NCBI GenBank assembly: GCA_030041475.1
Contig: JASHNU010000044.1
Coordinates: forward strand, 1-44,450
Source: Candidatus Sulfotelmatobacter sp.
GTDB lineage: Bacteria; Acidobacteriota; Terriglobia; Terriglobales; Acidobacteriaceae
Reading direction: 5' to 3'
DNA: 44,450 bases
Within the stretch, counting starts at the first letter, position 1, and every line of letters begins with the position of its first letter. The notes under the pieces were generated by a model, which made no database searches, was not told the DNA's origin, and saw only the letters and a list, made by a program, of their open reading frames with translations. The translations under genes and the position numbers were made by a program. This document shows positions 33,493 to 43,181 of this stretch, piece after piece.

Positions 33493-34242
33493 TCACTGAA
33501 CTTCACGAAATAACGTTAGTGGTCTCTCCTTTACTTGGTTTGCAGAGTGGACGAGAGGCTGAATCAGTTCGATTCGCTCTTGAATGCTTTTCTCTGCTTC
33601 GATTGCATCCGGCATCTGCTGGCTGAGGACCAGAAACGTCCGAAGCAGGCTTACCATACCATTGGGCGAATAACCGGCTGCAATCGCCAGCCTAGCCCCT
33701 TCAAAATCCGCGGCGCGCTCGTTGTCATGCCCGTACCCTGCCGTAAAATCACCCACCTTTAGCTGATCGAATTGCGAACGCGTCAAATGCTTGTCTGCCA
33801 AAATCTTCACCAGCCGTTCATGGCACTGACCCAGGTCAATGTGTTCGACCTCATGGCCGAGCACAGCGGCAAGTTGGTCTTCGGTGTCCATGTAAGCGAG
33901 AATTCCTCCTCCCACGAACACTTCTCCACCGGGCAGGCCAACCGCGCTTCGGAACATTGGATCCGGGTCCAAGTGGAAGCGGTAGGGCAATTTGCGTTTC
34001 GAGTGCGCCGTCACCTTGTCGCCGACCATTTGCAGATATTGTTCAATCTCTTTCGTCTGCGGAGTGTCCGCTAGGCCGTGCTCCTTGATAAATTGGGCAG
34101 CAAGAATCTGTCCCACCTGAATCTCGTCCGAATCGGAGATACCGGGTGCCGTGGCAGGCCCTGATTGGCAGAAGCTCCCGAACGGCAAGGTGCAAACGGC
34201 GATGAAAAGAAGCCAGCGTGAGATACTCCGAAATCGAATCAT
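33493..34242 (-). CDS. M48-family zinc metallopeptidase, exported
   Basis: A 249-residue protein with an N-terminal signal sequence (residues 1-24). Zinc ligands are His130 and His134 in HEVEH and probably Glu175 in NERAADFEGARLA, as in M48C (BepA/YfgC-like) peptidases. LPGGEVFVGGGILAYMDTEDQLAAVLG is the characteristic segment before the zinc motif. Family members act in periplasmic protein quality control or on outer-membrane proteins. No TPR domain follows, unlike BepA. It points opposite to the neighbouring operons and has no obvious partner; no ribosome binding site is visible at the ATG. Confidence 0.9.
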   Translation of the reverse strand: MIRFRSISRWLLFIAVCTLPFGSFCQSGPATAPGISDSDEIQVGQILAAQFIKEHGLADTPQTKEIEQYLQMVGDKVTAHSKRKLPYRFHLDPDPMFRSAVGLPGGEVFVGGGILAYMDTEDQLAAVLGHEVEHIDLGQCHERLVKILADKHLTRSQFDQLKVGDFTAGYGHDNERAADFEGARLAIAAGYSPNGMVSLLRTFLVLSQQMPDAIEAEKSIQERIELIQPLVHSANQVKERPLTLFREVQ

Positions 34243-34340
34243 AGTGTTTTGATTCTATGCCCTCGCGGCCAGCTGGTAATAAATGGTGCTTACACTCAAA
34301 ACCCTTCCGGCACCTCTCTGGCGGTGTCAATGAGTGTAAT

Positions 34341-34373
34341 CTGATTACAACAATTGACTCCCGTAGTTTCCCA
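34341..34373 (+). repeat. 33-bp direct repeat, copy 2
   Basis: Identical over 33 bases to 24143-24175. It lies 58 bases before the kinase start, in the gap shared with the divergent M48 gene. It contains TTGACT, a possible -35 box, in both copies. Confidence 0.9.
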
Positions 34374-34430
34374 ATCCATGCAAAACGCTTGCGTTGACCA
34401 GAGTGGCGTTGAGGATTAACATTCGCGCGA

Positions 34431-37400
34431 ATGGCTCCGGAGGCTCCAATCATCGGGCAGGTGCTGGGTCATTACTGCGTGATCGAGCAGATCGGAGCTG
34501 GCGGGATGGGTTTGGTCTTCCGCGCTTCCGATCAGCAACTCGAACGGGACGTAGCCATCAAGGTGCTCCCGCCGGGAATGCTGGCCGACGAAGCGGCCCG
34601 CAGGCGCTTCCGCCACGAGGCCCTGGCTCTTGCCAAGTTGAATCATCCCAATATCGGAACGGTTTTCGAATTCGGCAGCCAGGAAGGGTTGGACTTCCTG
34701 GTCATGGAATATGTCGACGGCATTTCCGTGGACACCAGGCTGGGTGCTGGAGCCTTACCGCAGAAAGAGATCCTGCGCCTGGGATTTCAATTGGCGGACG
34801 GATTGGCCAGCGCTCATGAGCACGGAGTCATTCATCGCGATCTAAAGCCGGCGAACCTGCGTTTAACCCATGACAATCGGCTCAAGATTCTCGATTTCGG
34901 CCTCGCGCAATTTGTCCGTCAGGTAAACGACCTAGGGGCGACGGCGAGTATTTCCGAAGGTCGGCCAGTCGCAGGCACTCTTCCCTACATGTCTCCGGAA
35001 CAATTGCGCGGTGAGGTGACTGATCAGCGCACGGACATCTGGTCAGCAGGTGCGGTTCTCTACGAACTCGCCACCGGACGTCGTCCGTTTACGTCTTCGC
35101 AGGTTCCTCTTTTGATCGATGCCATCCTTAACAAAGCCCCGGAAATGCCCAGCACCCTGAATCCAAAGATCTCTCCCGGGCTGGAAATGGCAATCATCAA
35201 GTGCCTCGACAAGGATCCGGAGCGACGCTACCAATCGGCCCGGGAGTTGCGGGTCGACCTCGAACGACTGACTATGCCTGTTTCCGGGATATCCGCGCCG
35301 ACTCCAGCAGTACCACCGATTCCAGCGCCGGCAGGGACACTGGGCAAGATGGGATTGGCAATGGCGGTTGCAGGCGTGATCGTAGTGCTGATTGTTGGGG
35401 CGTTGTCGTATGTGTATTTCAGCCGAAGGCCAACAGAAAACATGACGGCCAAGCCGCTGAACCGGCGTCGCGCAGTGGCAGTCCTGGCGTTCAAGAATTC
35501 CACCTCCCGGTCCGAGTCGGCATGGCTCGCCACCGCTCTTCCCGATATGTTGACCACGGAACTTGCGGCGGGCGAGAAATTGCGCACCATCACCGGCGAC
35601 CAGATTGCGGAAATGAAGCGGACTCTTTCGCTGCCAGACTCAGACTCCCTGGCGCAGCAGACCCTGTCTCAGATAGGAAAGAGCCTGGGGGCGGATCTGG
35701 TGGTGCTCGGCTCTTATGTGGCGTTGCCCAGTGGCCAGCTGCGCGTTGATCTGCATCTGCAAAATGTGGCAGACGGTGAAACCCTGATCTCGGTCAAAGA
35801 GACCGGGGATGAAAGCAATCTCTTTGACCTGGTCAGCCGTGCTGGAGCCCAGTTGCGGGAGAAGTGCGGCGCCGGGCAGGTGAACCCGCAAGATCAGGCC
35901 GGCGTCCGCGCTGCCTTTCCATCTACTCCCGAAGCCTCCAAACTCTACGCGGAAGGCTTGGCCAAGCTGCGGGTGAGTGACGCTATCGCAGCTCGGGATC
36001 TTCTCGAAAAGGCTGTGGCGGCGGACCCGAACTATGCCCTGGCTCACTCGGCCCTGGCGGCTGCCTGGACGCTTCTCGGATATGACGAGAAGGCGCGTTT
36101 GTCGGCGAAGAGTGCATACGAACTGTCCACCTCGCTCTCCCGCGAGGACCACCTGCTCACGGAAGCGAGGTACCGCGAAGCCTCGAAGGAGTGGGACAAC
36201 GCGGCCGCAAACTATCGCACTCTTTTCGGATTTTTTCCCGACAACCTGGAATACGGACTGCTCCTTGCGAGGGCGCAAATGCGGGGAGGGAAAGGGAAAG
36301 ATAGTCTGGCGACTGTTGACTCTCTGCGCCGGTTGCCTCCGCCGGATGGAGAAGATCCCCGCATCGATCTGGCCGCTTCCGAAGCGTGGCAGTCCTTGGG
36401 AGACTTCAAGCAGGGCCAGGCTTTTGCTTTTCAGGCGGCGCAGAAGGCCAGAGCCCGGAACGCAAATCTGATTTTGGCGCGAGCCTTGTATGAACAGAGC
36501 TCCGCCTGGGAGAGCCTGAGCGATACGCAGGATGCCTTGACTTCGGCGGACGAGGCGAACCGCGTCTACGAGAAAGCCGGGGACCGTTATGGGCTGGCGA
36601 GTACGCTTGAGGTGACTGGCCAGGTTCTCTTCGATCGTGGCGATTATCCCGGGGCGCTGACCAAATATAAAGATGAGCTTGCTATTGCGCGCGAGGTAGG
36701 AAATCGCAAGGCGGAATCCTCTGCTCTAAACAACATTGCTCTCGTTCTCAACCAGCAGGGAGACGCGGAGGGAGCTCGGAAGATGTTCGAACAGGCCCTC
36801 TCTGTTTTTCGCGAGGTGAGCGACAAGAAGAACTATGCGATAGCTCTGATTAACATCGCGGGCATCATGAAAGACGAGGGAGACTTGGCCGGAGCCAAGA
36901 AGAATTACGACCAGACTCTGGCTCTCAGCCGTGAAATCAACGACCAGGATGGTATCGCGCTATCGCTTACGGGCATCGGTACCGTACTGGATGGCTATGG
37001 CGATTCCGCGGGGGCAAAGAATATGCTGGAGCAGGCCGTTGCCCTCGATCTTGCGAGCGGGCAGGCAAACGCGTCCGTGGACAAGCTGATTGACCTTGGC
37101 GATGCGCTGCAACACCTGGGGGATCTTCCGGGGGCCCGCAAGAACTATCAGGATGCACTCACGCTGGCCCGCACGGCGGGCGATAAGAGTAATGCGGCGT
37201 TCGCTCTTATGGGACTGGGAAGCCTGGAACTGAAAGGGGCAGATTTCACCGCAGCGCACAAGGATTATGACGATGCCCTCTCCGTCCGTCAGGAGCTGGG
37301 CGAGAAAGACAATGTGGCGGCCACTCAGGTTGCAATCGCTGGCCTCACCCTCGAGGAAGGCCATCCCGACGCGGCTGAGAAACTGGCATGGGAGGGTCGC

Positions 37401-37820
37401 GACGAGTTTCAGAGGGTGCAGAAGCGAGACGACCAGGTTACCGCCACCGCTGCACTGGTGAATGCTCTGGTAGCGGAGAACAAGCAGGAAGAGGCTTTCC
37501 GGGAGTTGGCGAAAACTTCTCCGCTCGCTGCCAAAAGCCAGAATCTGAGCGTGCAACTGGCGTTCGCTATCGCAAAAGCACGCGCCGAAGCTGCCTCGGG
37601 CAAGGCTTCGGCAGCCACTACCCTGAATCTAATGCTTACGAAGGCCGCGAAGGCAGGTTATGTAGGGGACGAGCTTGAGATGCGTCTCGCAGTTGAACAG
37701 ATCATGCTGAAGCTTCACAAGTCCCCTGCCTCCCATGCCGGTGCTGAGCAGATCGAAAAAGATGCCAAGAGCAAAGGATTCAATCTGATTGCCCGCAAGG
37801 CGGCTGCCCTGCAACCGTAG
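34431..37820 (+). CDS. Transmembrane serine/threonine protein kinase with TPR sensor domain
   Basis: A 1129-residue protein. The PknB-like kinase domain (about 15-275) has the glycine loop IGAGGMGLVF, Lys44 in VAIKV, HRDLKPAN with catalytic Asp137, Asp155 of DFG and the APE-region equivalent in YMSPEQL. A proline-rich linker and one transmembrane helix (about 305-328) follow. Residues about 345-485 resemble a TolB/FlgO-like alpha/beta domain (AVAVLAFKNSTSRSES). From about 500 to the end are tandem TPRs, several of them 40 residues long with PGALTKYKDELAIAREVGNRKAE-like periodicity. The kinase should be cytoplasmic and the TPRs extracytoplasmic, which suggests a sensor binding peptides or partner proteins. 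Such fusions are common in Acidobacteriota. Confidence 0.92.
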   Translation: MAPEAPIIGQVLGHYCVIEQIGAGGMGLVFRASDQQLERDVAIKVLPPGMLADEAARRRFRHEALALAKLNHPNIGTVFEFGSQEGLDFLVMEYVDGISVDTRLGAGALPQKEILRLGFQLADGLASAHEHGVIHRDLKPANLRLTHDNRLKILDFGLAQFVRQVNDLGATASISEGRPVAGTLPYMSPEQLRGEVTDQRTDIWSAGAVLYELATGRRPFTSSQVPLLIDAILNKAPEMPSTLNPKISPGLEMAIIKCLDKDPERRYQSARELRVDLERLTMPVSGISAPTPAVPPIPAPAGTLGKMGLAMAVAGVIVVLIVGALSYVYFSRRPTENMTAKPLNRRRAVAVLAFKNSTSRSESAWLATALPDMLTTELAAGEKLRTITGDQIAEMKRTLSLPDSDSLAQQTLSQIGKSLGADLVVLGSYVALPSGQLRVDLHLQNVADGETLISVKETGDESNLFDLVSRAGAQLREKCGAGQVNPQDQAGVRAAFPSTPEASKLYAEGLAKLRVSDAIAARDLLEKAVAADPNYALAHSALAAAWTLLGYDEKARLSAKSAYELSTSLSREDHLLTEARYREASKEWDNAAANYRTLFGFFPDNLEYGLLLARAQMRGGKGKDSLATVDSLRRLPPPDGEDPRIDLAASEAWQSLGDFKQGQAFAFQAAQKARARNANLILARALYEQSSAWESLSDTQDALTSADEANRVYEKAGDRYGLASTLEVTGQVLFDRGDYPGALTKYKDELAIAREVGNRKAESSALNNIALVLNQQGDAEGARKMFEQALSVFREVSDKKNYAIALINIAGIMKDEGDLAGAKKNYDQTLALSREINDQDGIALSLTGIGTVLDGYGDSAGAKNMLEQAVALDLASGQANASVDKLIDLGDALQHLGDLPGARKNYQDALTLARTAGDKSNAAFALMGLGSLELKGADFTAAHKDYDDALSVRQELGEKDNVAATQVAIAGLTLEEGHPDAAEKLAWEGRDEFQRVQKRDDQVTATAALVNALVAENKQEEAFRELAKTSPLAAKSQNLSVQLAFAIAKARAEAASGKASAATTLNLMLTKAAKAGYVGDELEMRLAVEQIMLKLHKSPASHAGAEQIEKDAKSKGFNLIARKAAALQP

Positions 37821-38095
37821 GGTTGTGCCAACAGTATGCAGACTCCTGCATCTTGACATCCCAATCGGGGCGGCCAATACTTGTCCGCTAATTTCTGCGA
37901 GTCCCTCTCGGCTCGCCTGATGATCTTTTTGTGTGCTCGACTGTTTTTCGACAAACAGCAGCAGTTCCGTAATCCAATGGCTCGACCGTGAGGGAGCGCA
38001 ACCGCATTCGCACCGCGACGGAGAATTTCCAAAGACGAAACTCCGAAAGTAGGTTTTTACTTTTCGCAACGGCGGGCAGCCGGAAAGGGGGCAGC

Positions 38096-41000
38096 GTGGA
38101 GAAACTCAGGTTATTGAAGGCTGTTTGCATCGTTGCGTTTTCTGTTGCCACAACGATTGCCTCGACTGCACAAACCCTCACCACGCAGCTGGATTTCACC
38201 GGCAGCGCCAATGGCGCTACCCCCTTATATGGGTATCCGGTAGTCAGCGGCAAATACGGTTATGGGACGACTTCTGGTGGAGGGGCCTACGACCAGGGCA
38301 CGGTGTTCCAGGCAACCCAAATGGGCACCATACTGACGACGCTATATACATTCTGCTCCCAGCTCAATTGCACGGACGGAGCCGAGCCTTTATCAGGGCC
38401 CATAGTTTTCGGCGGGAACATCTATGGAACAACCGAATATGGAGGGGCTAACGGCGCAGGCACGGTCTTCGAGGTCACGCCCGCGGGCCAGTTGACCACG
38501 CTTTACAGTTTTTGCTCCCAACCAAGCTGCACCGATGGCGCGTATCCAATCGCAGGGCTGGTGCAGGTCGGTGGTAACTTCTATGGAACAGCTTTTCTTG
38601 GCGGCGCCCACGGACTCGGCACCGTCTTTGAAATCACGCCCGCGGGCCAGTTAACCACGCTGTACAGTTTCTGCTCCCAGACCGACTGTGCTGACGGTTT
38701 GGAACCTTGGGCCGGTCTGGTACAGGGCGGAAACGGGAACCTCTTCGGAACGACGCTCGCCGGAGGGGCTTTCGGCGCTGGCACAGTTTTCCAAATCACG
38801 CCCGGAGGGACGCTGACCAGGCTGTACAGTTTTTGCTCCCTGAGCAACTGTGCTGACGGTGCCGATCCGTATTCCGGTCTTGTGCTGGCCGATGGGAATC
38901 TCTACGGAACGACTTACTCGGGAGGGGCCAACGGCGTAGGCACAGTCTTCGAGATTACTCTAGCGGGCCAGCTAACCACGCTCTACAGCTTTTGCTCGCT
39001 ATCAGGGTGCACCGATGGTCTTTACCCTTACGCCGGACTGATACTGGCCACGGATGGAAACCTTTACGGAACGACCGGGGGTGGCACCGGCCCTAACTTC
39101 GCCCAGAGCGGTGGCACGGTTTTCGGAATGACGCCCGCTGGTCAGTTAACCACGCTTTACAACTTTTGCTCCCAAGTCGACTGCGCGGACGGCGCTTTCC
39201 CTTTCGAGGGTCTTGTCGAAGGCGAAGACGACACGACCTTGTACGGAGCGACATCCTACGGAGGCAGCCGAGAGGACGGAACAATTTTCAGCCTGCCGGT
39301 GGGGTTGGACCAGTTACCGAAAACGCAGCCGGTCTCCGGTAGAAAAACGCGAAACCCCAGTATTCGCGGAACCGATCTGGCGGCTGCGCCCGGCGTCAGG
39401 CTTAAGGGTAAAGAGGCAGCGTTCGCGGGTGAATCCAGCGCCAAGGTCTGGACCGCTGTTGCTGGCCGGGCAGCCTCTTCCATGATCGGGGCAAAGGCCT
39501 CGGGCGGGGCGGTAAAGTCGAAGGAGACGCCGGCTTTCACCAATGTCTTTAATTTCGACGGAGCCAACGGCGCTGCCGCCTTAACTCTGATTCAAGGCAA
39601 TGACGGAAACTTCTACGGGACGACTGAGAGTGGTGAGACGTACGATGAGGGCACAGTCTTCCAACTCACACCCGCTGGAACTCTGGCAAATCTATATACG
39701 TTTTGTTCGCAAACCTTGTGCACCGACGGCGATGGTCCTGTCTTCGGTCTTGTTCAAGGCGCCAACGGGAATTTCTACGGAACGACGGTTGGAGGAGGGG
39801 CTAACGACGTGGGAACGGTCTTTGAACTCACGTCAGCGGGCCAGCTAACCACGCTGTACAGTTTCTGCTCTCAACCAGGCTGCGCCGATGGCGTGGATCC
39901 AATCGCAGGGCTGATGCAAGCCAACAACGGGAACTTTTACGGAACAACAGCCGAAAATGGGGCCAACGGCGAGGGGGGCACGGTCTTCGAAATCACGCCC
40001 GCGGGCCAGTTGACCACGCTTTACAGCTTTTGCTCCCAACCGGGCTGCACCGACGGCCAAAGCCCTCGGAGACCGCTGTTACAAGCCAGCAACGGGAACC
40101 TCTACGGAACGACCCTCGAGGGAGGGGCTTTCGGCGCTGGCACAGTTTTCCAAATGACGCCCGGGGGAACGCTGACCAGGCTTTACAGCTTTTGCTCCCA
40201 AGAGGGTTGCACGGATGGTACCGAACCTCGCTCAGAGTTGGTGCAAGCGACCAACGGAAACCTCTACGGAACAACGTCGTTTGGCGGCGCCAACGGCGCG
40301 GGCACGGTCTTCCAACTCACTCCCGGAGGAGTACTGACCACGCTCTACAGTTTTTGCTCCCAACCGGGCTGTACTGACGGTGCCAACCCTTACCACGGGC
40401 TGGTGCTGGCTTACGGAAACTTCTATGGGACGACCCTCGACGGAGGATCCAACGGATGGGGAACGGTCTTTGAAATCACACCCGCAGGGCAGCTGACGAC
40501 TCTGCACGAATTTGGCCTCACTGACGGCGCCAACTCCGACGGCCAACTGCTTCTAGCCAATGGAACTTTGTACGGCACGACGTTGTTTGGCGGCAACCGC
40601 CTGGATGGCGTGGTCTTCAGCCTGCCACCTTTGATCGCGCTATCAGGCCCAACCGGAACGGCGACGGTGGGCGTTGCTTACAGCTCGGCGCTGACCGCTA
40701 CAGGCGGAGATGCGCCATACACGTTCTCGATCACCAGCGGATCCCTGCCTCCCAGCCTCACGCTCAATGCATCAACCGGCGCCATCACGGGTATGCCGAC
40801 CACCGCCGGGATATTTAGCTTTATCGCCCAAGTAGTGGACTCGGTGGGTAACCAAGCCACGGCGAGTTGCAGCATCACGGTCGCCAGTACCGGGACCACC
40901 CCTTCCAGCACCAGTCTCAGTCTGGCGCCGTCGAGCATCCCCGTGGGTTCTGCCGGGCCGGTAGTGATGACGGCAACGGTCGCCCCAACTTCGGGCAGCG

Positions 41001-42928
41001 GCACGCCCACCGGAACCGTCGCATACTTTAACGGGTCGACCCAGGTGGGAACAGGTACGTTGAGCGGCGGAGTCGCTACGTTTAATTACAACCCCAGCAG
41101 CCTGGGCGTGGGCATCTACTCGATCACTGCCACCTATAGTGGCGACAACACGTTCGCCGCTTCCACTTCCCCGGTACAGACACTCGCGATTACACAGCCC
41201 GGACCATTTGCCTATGTGGCCAACATAGACAGTGACACCGTGTCGGTGATCAACATTCCTACCTCGGCGGTGGCGAACACTATTCCCACGGGAGAAGAAT
41301 CTGGACCTTGGGGAGTCGCTGTCTCTCCCGACCAAACACAGGTTTACGTCAGCAACAATCACGGAAATAGTGTGTCTGTGATTAACACGGCCAGCAACAC
41401 CGTTGTGGCCACAATTCAAGTGCAGTCGTCTCCCTTTGGCGTGGCTTTCACCCCCGATGGAACGGCAGCGTACGTGGTGAACGGATCCTCCAACAGCGTT
41501 TCGGTGATCAACACGGCCACACAAACGGTGATCGCCACAGTTCCAGTCCAGAGCAGCCCCGTTGGCATAGCGATGGCGCTCACATCGAATGGGACGTTCG
41601 CGTATGTCGCCAATTCCGCGTCCAATACAGTTTCCGTAATCGCTGTGGCAACCAATACGGTGGTTCAAACCATCAACGTTGGCTCTGGTCCTCGGTGGGT
41701 AGCGGTGACTCCGAACAGCAGCCTGGCCTACGTGGAAAATGCGGGAAGTAATAATGTGTCGGTGATTTCCGTCGCCAGCAACACGGTGACGGCGACCATC
41801 CCGGTGGGCACGAGTCCATTCGGCGCCGCCTTCACTCCAGACAGCAGCACGGCTTATGTGGCGAATAGCGCTTCCAATACCGTCTCCGTGATCAACACCG
41901 CATCCAGCAGCGTGGTGGACACGGTTCCGGGTTTCAACGATCCGGTTCAGGTTGCCCTGACGGCAGACGGATCATCTGCGTTCGTGACCAACATAAATGG
42001 AAACAACGTTTCGGTGATTACCACATCCAGCAACACGATCACGGCAACGGTGCCGGTCGGCACGGCGCCGGTCGGTGTCGCCATTGCCTCCGCTCCTCCC
42101 ACCACGCTACAGATTACTCAGCCCTTGAACCCGACCCAGCCGAATATGTTTTCCTTCGGAACCAACAGCTTTGTCGTGCAATACCCTCCAGGCACCAGTT
42201 TTAGTGGCGTGAACATGACGGTAACGGACGTCGAGATAACGCAGGCTCAGTTCGCGCAGCGGGTAGCCGGCACTCAGTTTGCCGGTGCTGCCTGCATCGT
42301 CTATGAAGGCAAGGGCGGCAACTGCGTGGATGAAGAGGTGACCTGCTCCGACAACAGCGGCAACCCGATCACCTGCCCCAGCGAAGTCCAGCCCACCATC
42401 GCGGTGCAGACTAACTTCACTACGCTGCAAGGCATCGTCAACCCAGGCTATCTCACCACTCCCATCGGGCTGAATCAGTGGACGAACATCTTTTCCGGAT
42501 TTAGTGATCCCACGGTGCACGGAAAAACCAAGGGCTTCTCGGAATTTGTGGCGGTTGAGCTGGGAGCTGCCGACCCTCAGGGTGTGGCCAACTTTAAGCT
42601 TCTCTCCCCGAAGTTGCCAGCCACGTATTGCAATCCACCGACTATCCCCTTGGGAATCAAATTGACCTCGGTGGCGAACGGAAGCCCGATCACCGACGCG
42701 GAGGCCAGTGTCTCCGTGGTCAAGACTGCCAATGGCAAGGGAAAACCGACCGACGAGGTCGTCTTCTCAGGAACGAATGTTTTTAAGCAAACCGCACCCG
42801 GTGATTACAAGTATGTACTGCAGTCGGTTGACTATGCGGCGGGTACGTACGCGCTCACGATTTACGGGAATGCGTTCCCGGCGTATCAAGGGCAATTCGT
42901 GGTTGTTCTCAGGAACGAATGTTTTTAA
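38096..42928 (+). CDS. Large secreted GloVer-repeat / YVTN beta-propeller protein
   Basis: 1610 residues. GTG at 38096 is chosen because AAGGGGG lies five bases upstream and a clean signal peptide follows (KAVCIVAFSVATTIASTAQ); an earlier in-frame GTG at 37988 adds 36 residues. Two blocks of GloVer repeats come first: six copies (about residues 60-400) and six (about 490-835), separated by a basic Ala-rich linker. Repeats follow LTTLYSFCSQPGCTDG and NGNFYGTT..GG...GTVFEITP, most with a cysteine pair. Then come a putative-Ig domain (LPPSLTLNASTGAITGMPTTAG), a second Ig-like domain, and seven YVTN blades (about 1037-1330). A C-terminal domain with several cysteines follows. Probably cell-surface or extracellular; function unknown. 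The 3' end was altered by a 90-bp duplication. Confidence 0.88.
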   Translation: MEKLRLLKAVCIVAFSVATTIASTAQTLTTQLDFTGSANGATPLYGYPVVSGKYGYGTTSGGGAYDQGTVFQATQMGTILTTLYTFCSQLNCTDGAEPLSGPIVFGGNIYGTTEYGGANGAGTVFEVTPAGQLTTLYSFCSQPSCTDGAYPIAGLVQVGGNFYGTAFLGGAHGLGTVFEITPAGQLTTLYSFCSQTDCADGLEPWAGLVQGGNGNLFGTTLAGGAFGAGTVFQITPGGTLTRLYSFCSLSNCADGADPYSGLVLADGNLYGTTYSGGANGVGTVFEITLAGQLTTLYSFCSLSGCTDGLYPYAGLILATDGNLYGTTGGGTGPNFAQSGGTVFGMTPAGQLTTLYNFCSQVDCADGAFPFEGLVEGEDDTTLYGATSYGGSREDGTIFSLPVGLDQLPKTQPVSGRKTRNPSIRGTDLAAAPGVRLKGKEAAFAGESSAKVWTAVAGRAASSMIGAKASGGAVKSKETPAFTNVFNFDGANGAAALTLIQGNDGNFYGTTESGETYDEGTVFQLTPAGTLANLYTFCSQTLCTDGDGPVFGLVQGANGNFYGTTVGGGANDVGTVFELTSAGQLTTLYSFCSQPGCADGVDPIAGLMQANNGNFYGTTAENGANGEGGTVFEITPAGQLTTLYSFCSQPGCTDGQSPRRPLLQASNGNLYGTTLEGGAFGAGTVFQMTPGGTLTRLYSFCSQEGCTDGTEPRSELVQATNGNLYGTTSFGGANGAGTVFQLTPGGVLTTLYSFCSQPGCTDGANPYHGLVLAYGNFYGTTLDGGSNGWGTVFEITPAGQLTTLHEFGLTDGANSDGQLLLANGTLYGTTLFGGNRLDGVVFSLPPLIALSGPTGTATVGVAYSSALTATGGDAPYTFSITSGSLPPSLTLNASTGAITGMPTTAGIFSFIAQVVDSVGNQATASCSITVASTGTTPSSTSLSLAPSSIPVGSAGPVVMTATVAPTSGSGTPTGTVAYFNGSTQVGTGTLSGGVATFNYNPSSLGVGIYSITATYSGDNTFAASTSPVQTLAITQPGPFAYVANIDSDTVSVINIPTSAVANTIPTGEESGPWGVAVSPDQTQVYVSNNHGNSVSVINTASNTVVATIQVQSSPFGVAFTPDGTAAYVVNGSSNSVSVINTATQTVIATVPVQSSPVGIAMALTSNGTFAYVANSASNTVSVIAVATNTVVQTINVGSGPRWVAVTPNSSLAYVENAGSNNVSVISVASNTVTATIPVGTSPFGAAFTPDSSTAYVANSASNTVSVINTASSSVVDTVPGFNDPVQVALTADGSSAFVTNINGNNVSVITTSSNTITATVPVGTAPVGVAIASAPPTTLQITQPLNPTQPNMFSFGTNSFVVQYPPGTSFSGVNMTVTDVEITQAQFAQRVAGTQFAGAACIVYEGKGGNCVDEEVTCSDNSGNPITCPSEVQPTIAVQTNFTTLQGIVNPGYLTTPIGLNQWTNIFSGFSDPTVHGKTKGFSEFVAVELGAADPQGVANFKLLSPKLPATYCNPPTIPLGIKLTSVANGSPITDAEASVSVVKTANGKGKPTDEVVFSGTNVFKQTAPGDYKYVLQSVDYAAGTYALTIYGNAFPAYQGQFVVVLRNECF

Positions 42929-42995
42929 GCAAACCGCACCTGGTGATTACAAGTATGTACTGCAGTCGGTTGAGTATGCGGCGGGTACGTACGCG
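42764..42995 (+). repeat. 90-bp direct duplication at the 3' end of the repeat-protein gene
   Basis: Copy 1 (42764-42853) and copy 2 (42906-42995) differ at two positions. The offset of 142 bases is not a multiple of three, so copy 2 is read in another frame and ends the protein with VVVLRNECF. Confidence 0.9.
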
Positions 42996-43181
42996 AGTTG
43001 CAGAGGATGTTGCACCCATTCTGGAAGATTGTCGGCAATAGGAATGTCGGCGATAAACGGGCTTGGAGTCCCCGAAGCCGACTTCGCGGGAGTCAGAGCG
43101 ACAAATTCTTGGACGAGGGTGATCTCAAGGCAGCGGGAGTTCACGAACCCGACGGCTGAAGGCCAGTATCCTTGAGAAGTT
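42929..43181 (+). pseudogene. Displaced 3' remnant after the duplication
   Basis: After the stop at 42928, the frame of copy 1 continues through copy 2 (FKQTAPGDYKYVLQSVEYAA) and stays open to 43175 with a cysteine-containing peptide. No start or ribosome binding site is present, and the sequence after 42996 shows no family. It is best read as non-coding remainder of a rearranged 3' end. Confidence 0.4.

Noticed and set aside
37897-37930. Rho-independent terminator after the kinase gene (GCGAG...CTCGC hairpin with T-run)
   Set aside because: The stem is only five pairs and the T-run starts ten bases after it.
38200-40620. CRISPR-like or minisatellite array
   Set aside because: The periodicity is at protein level (GloVer repeats); DNA units diverge and stay in one reading frame.
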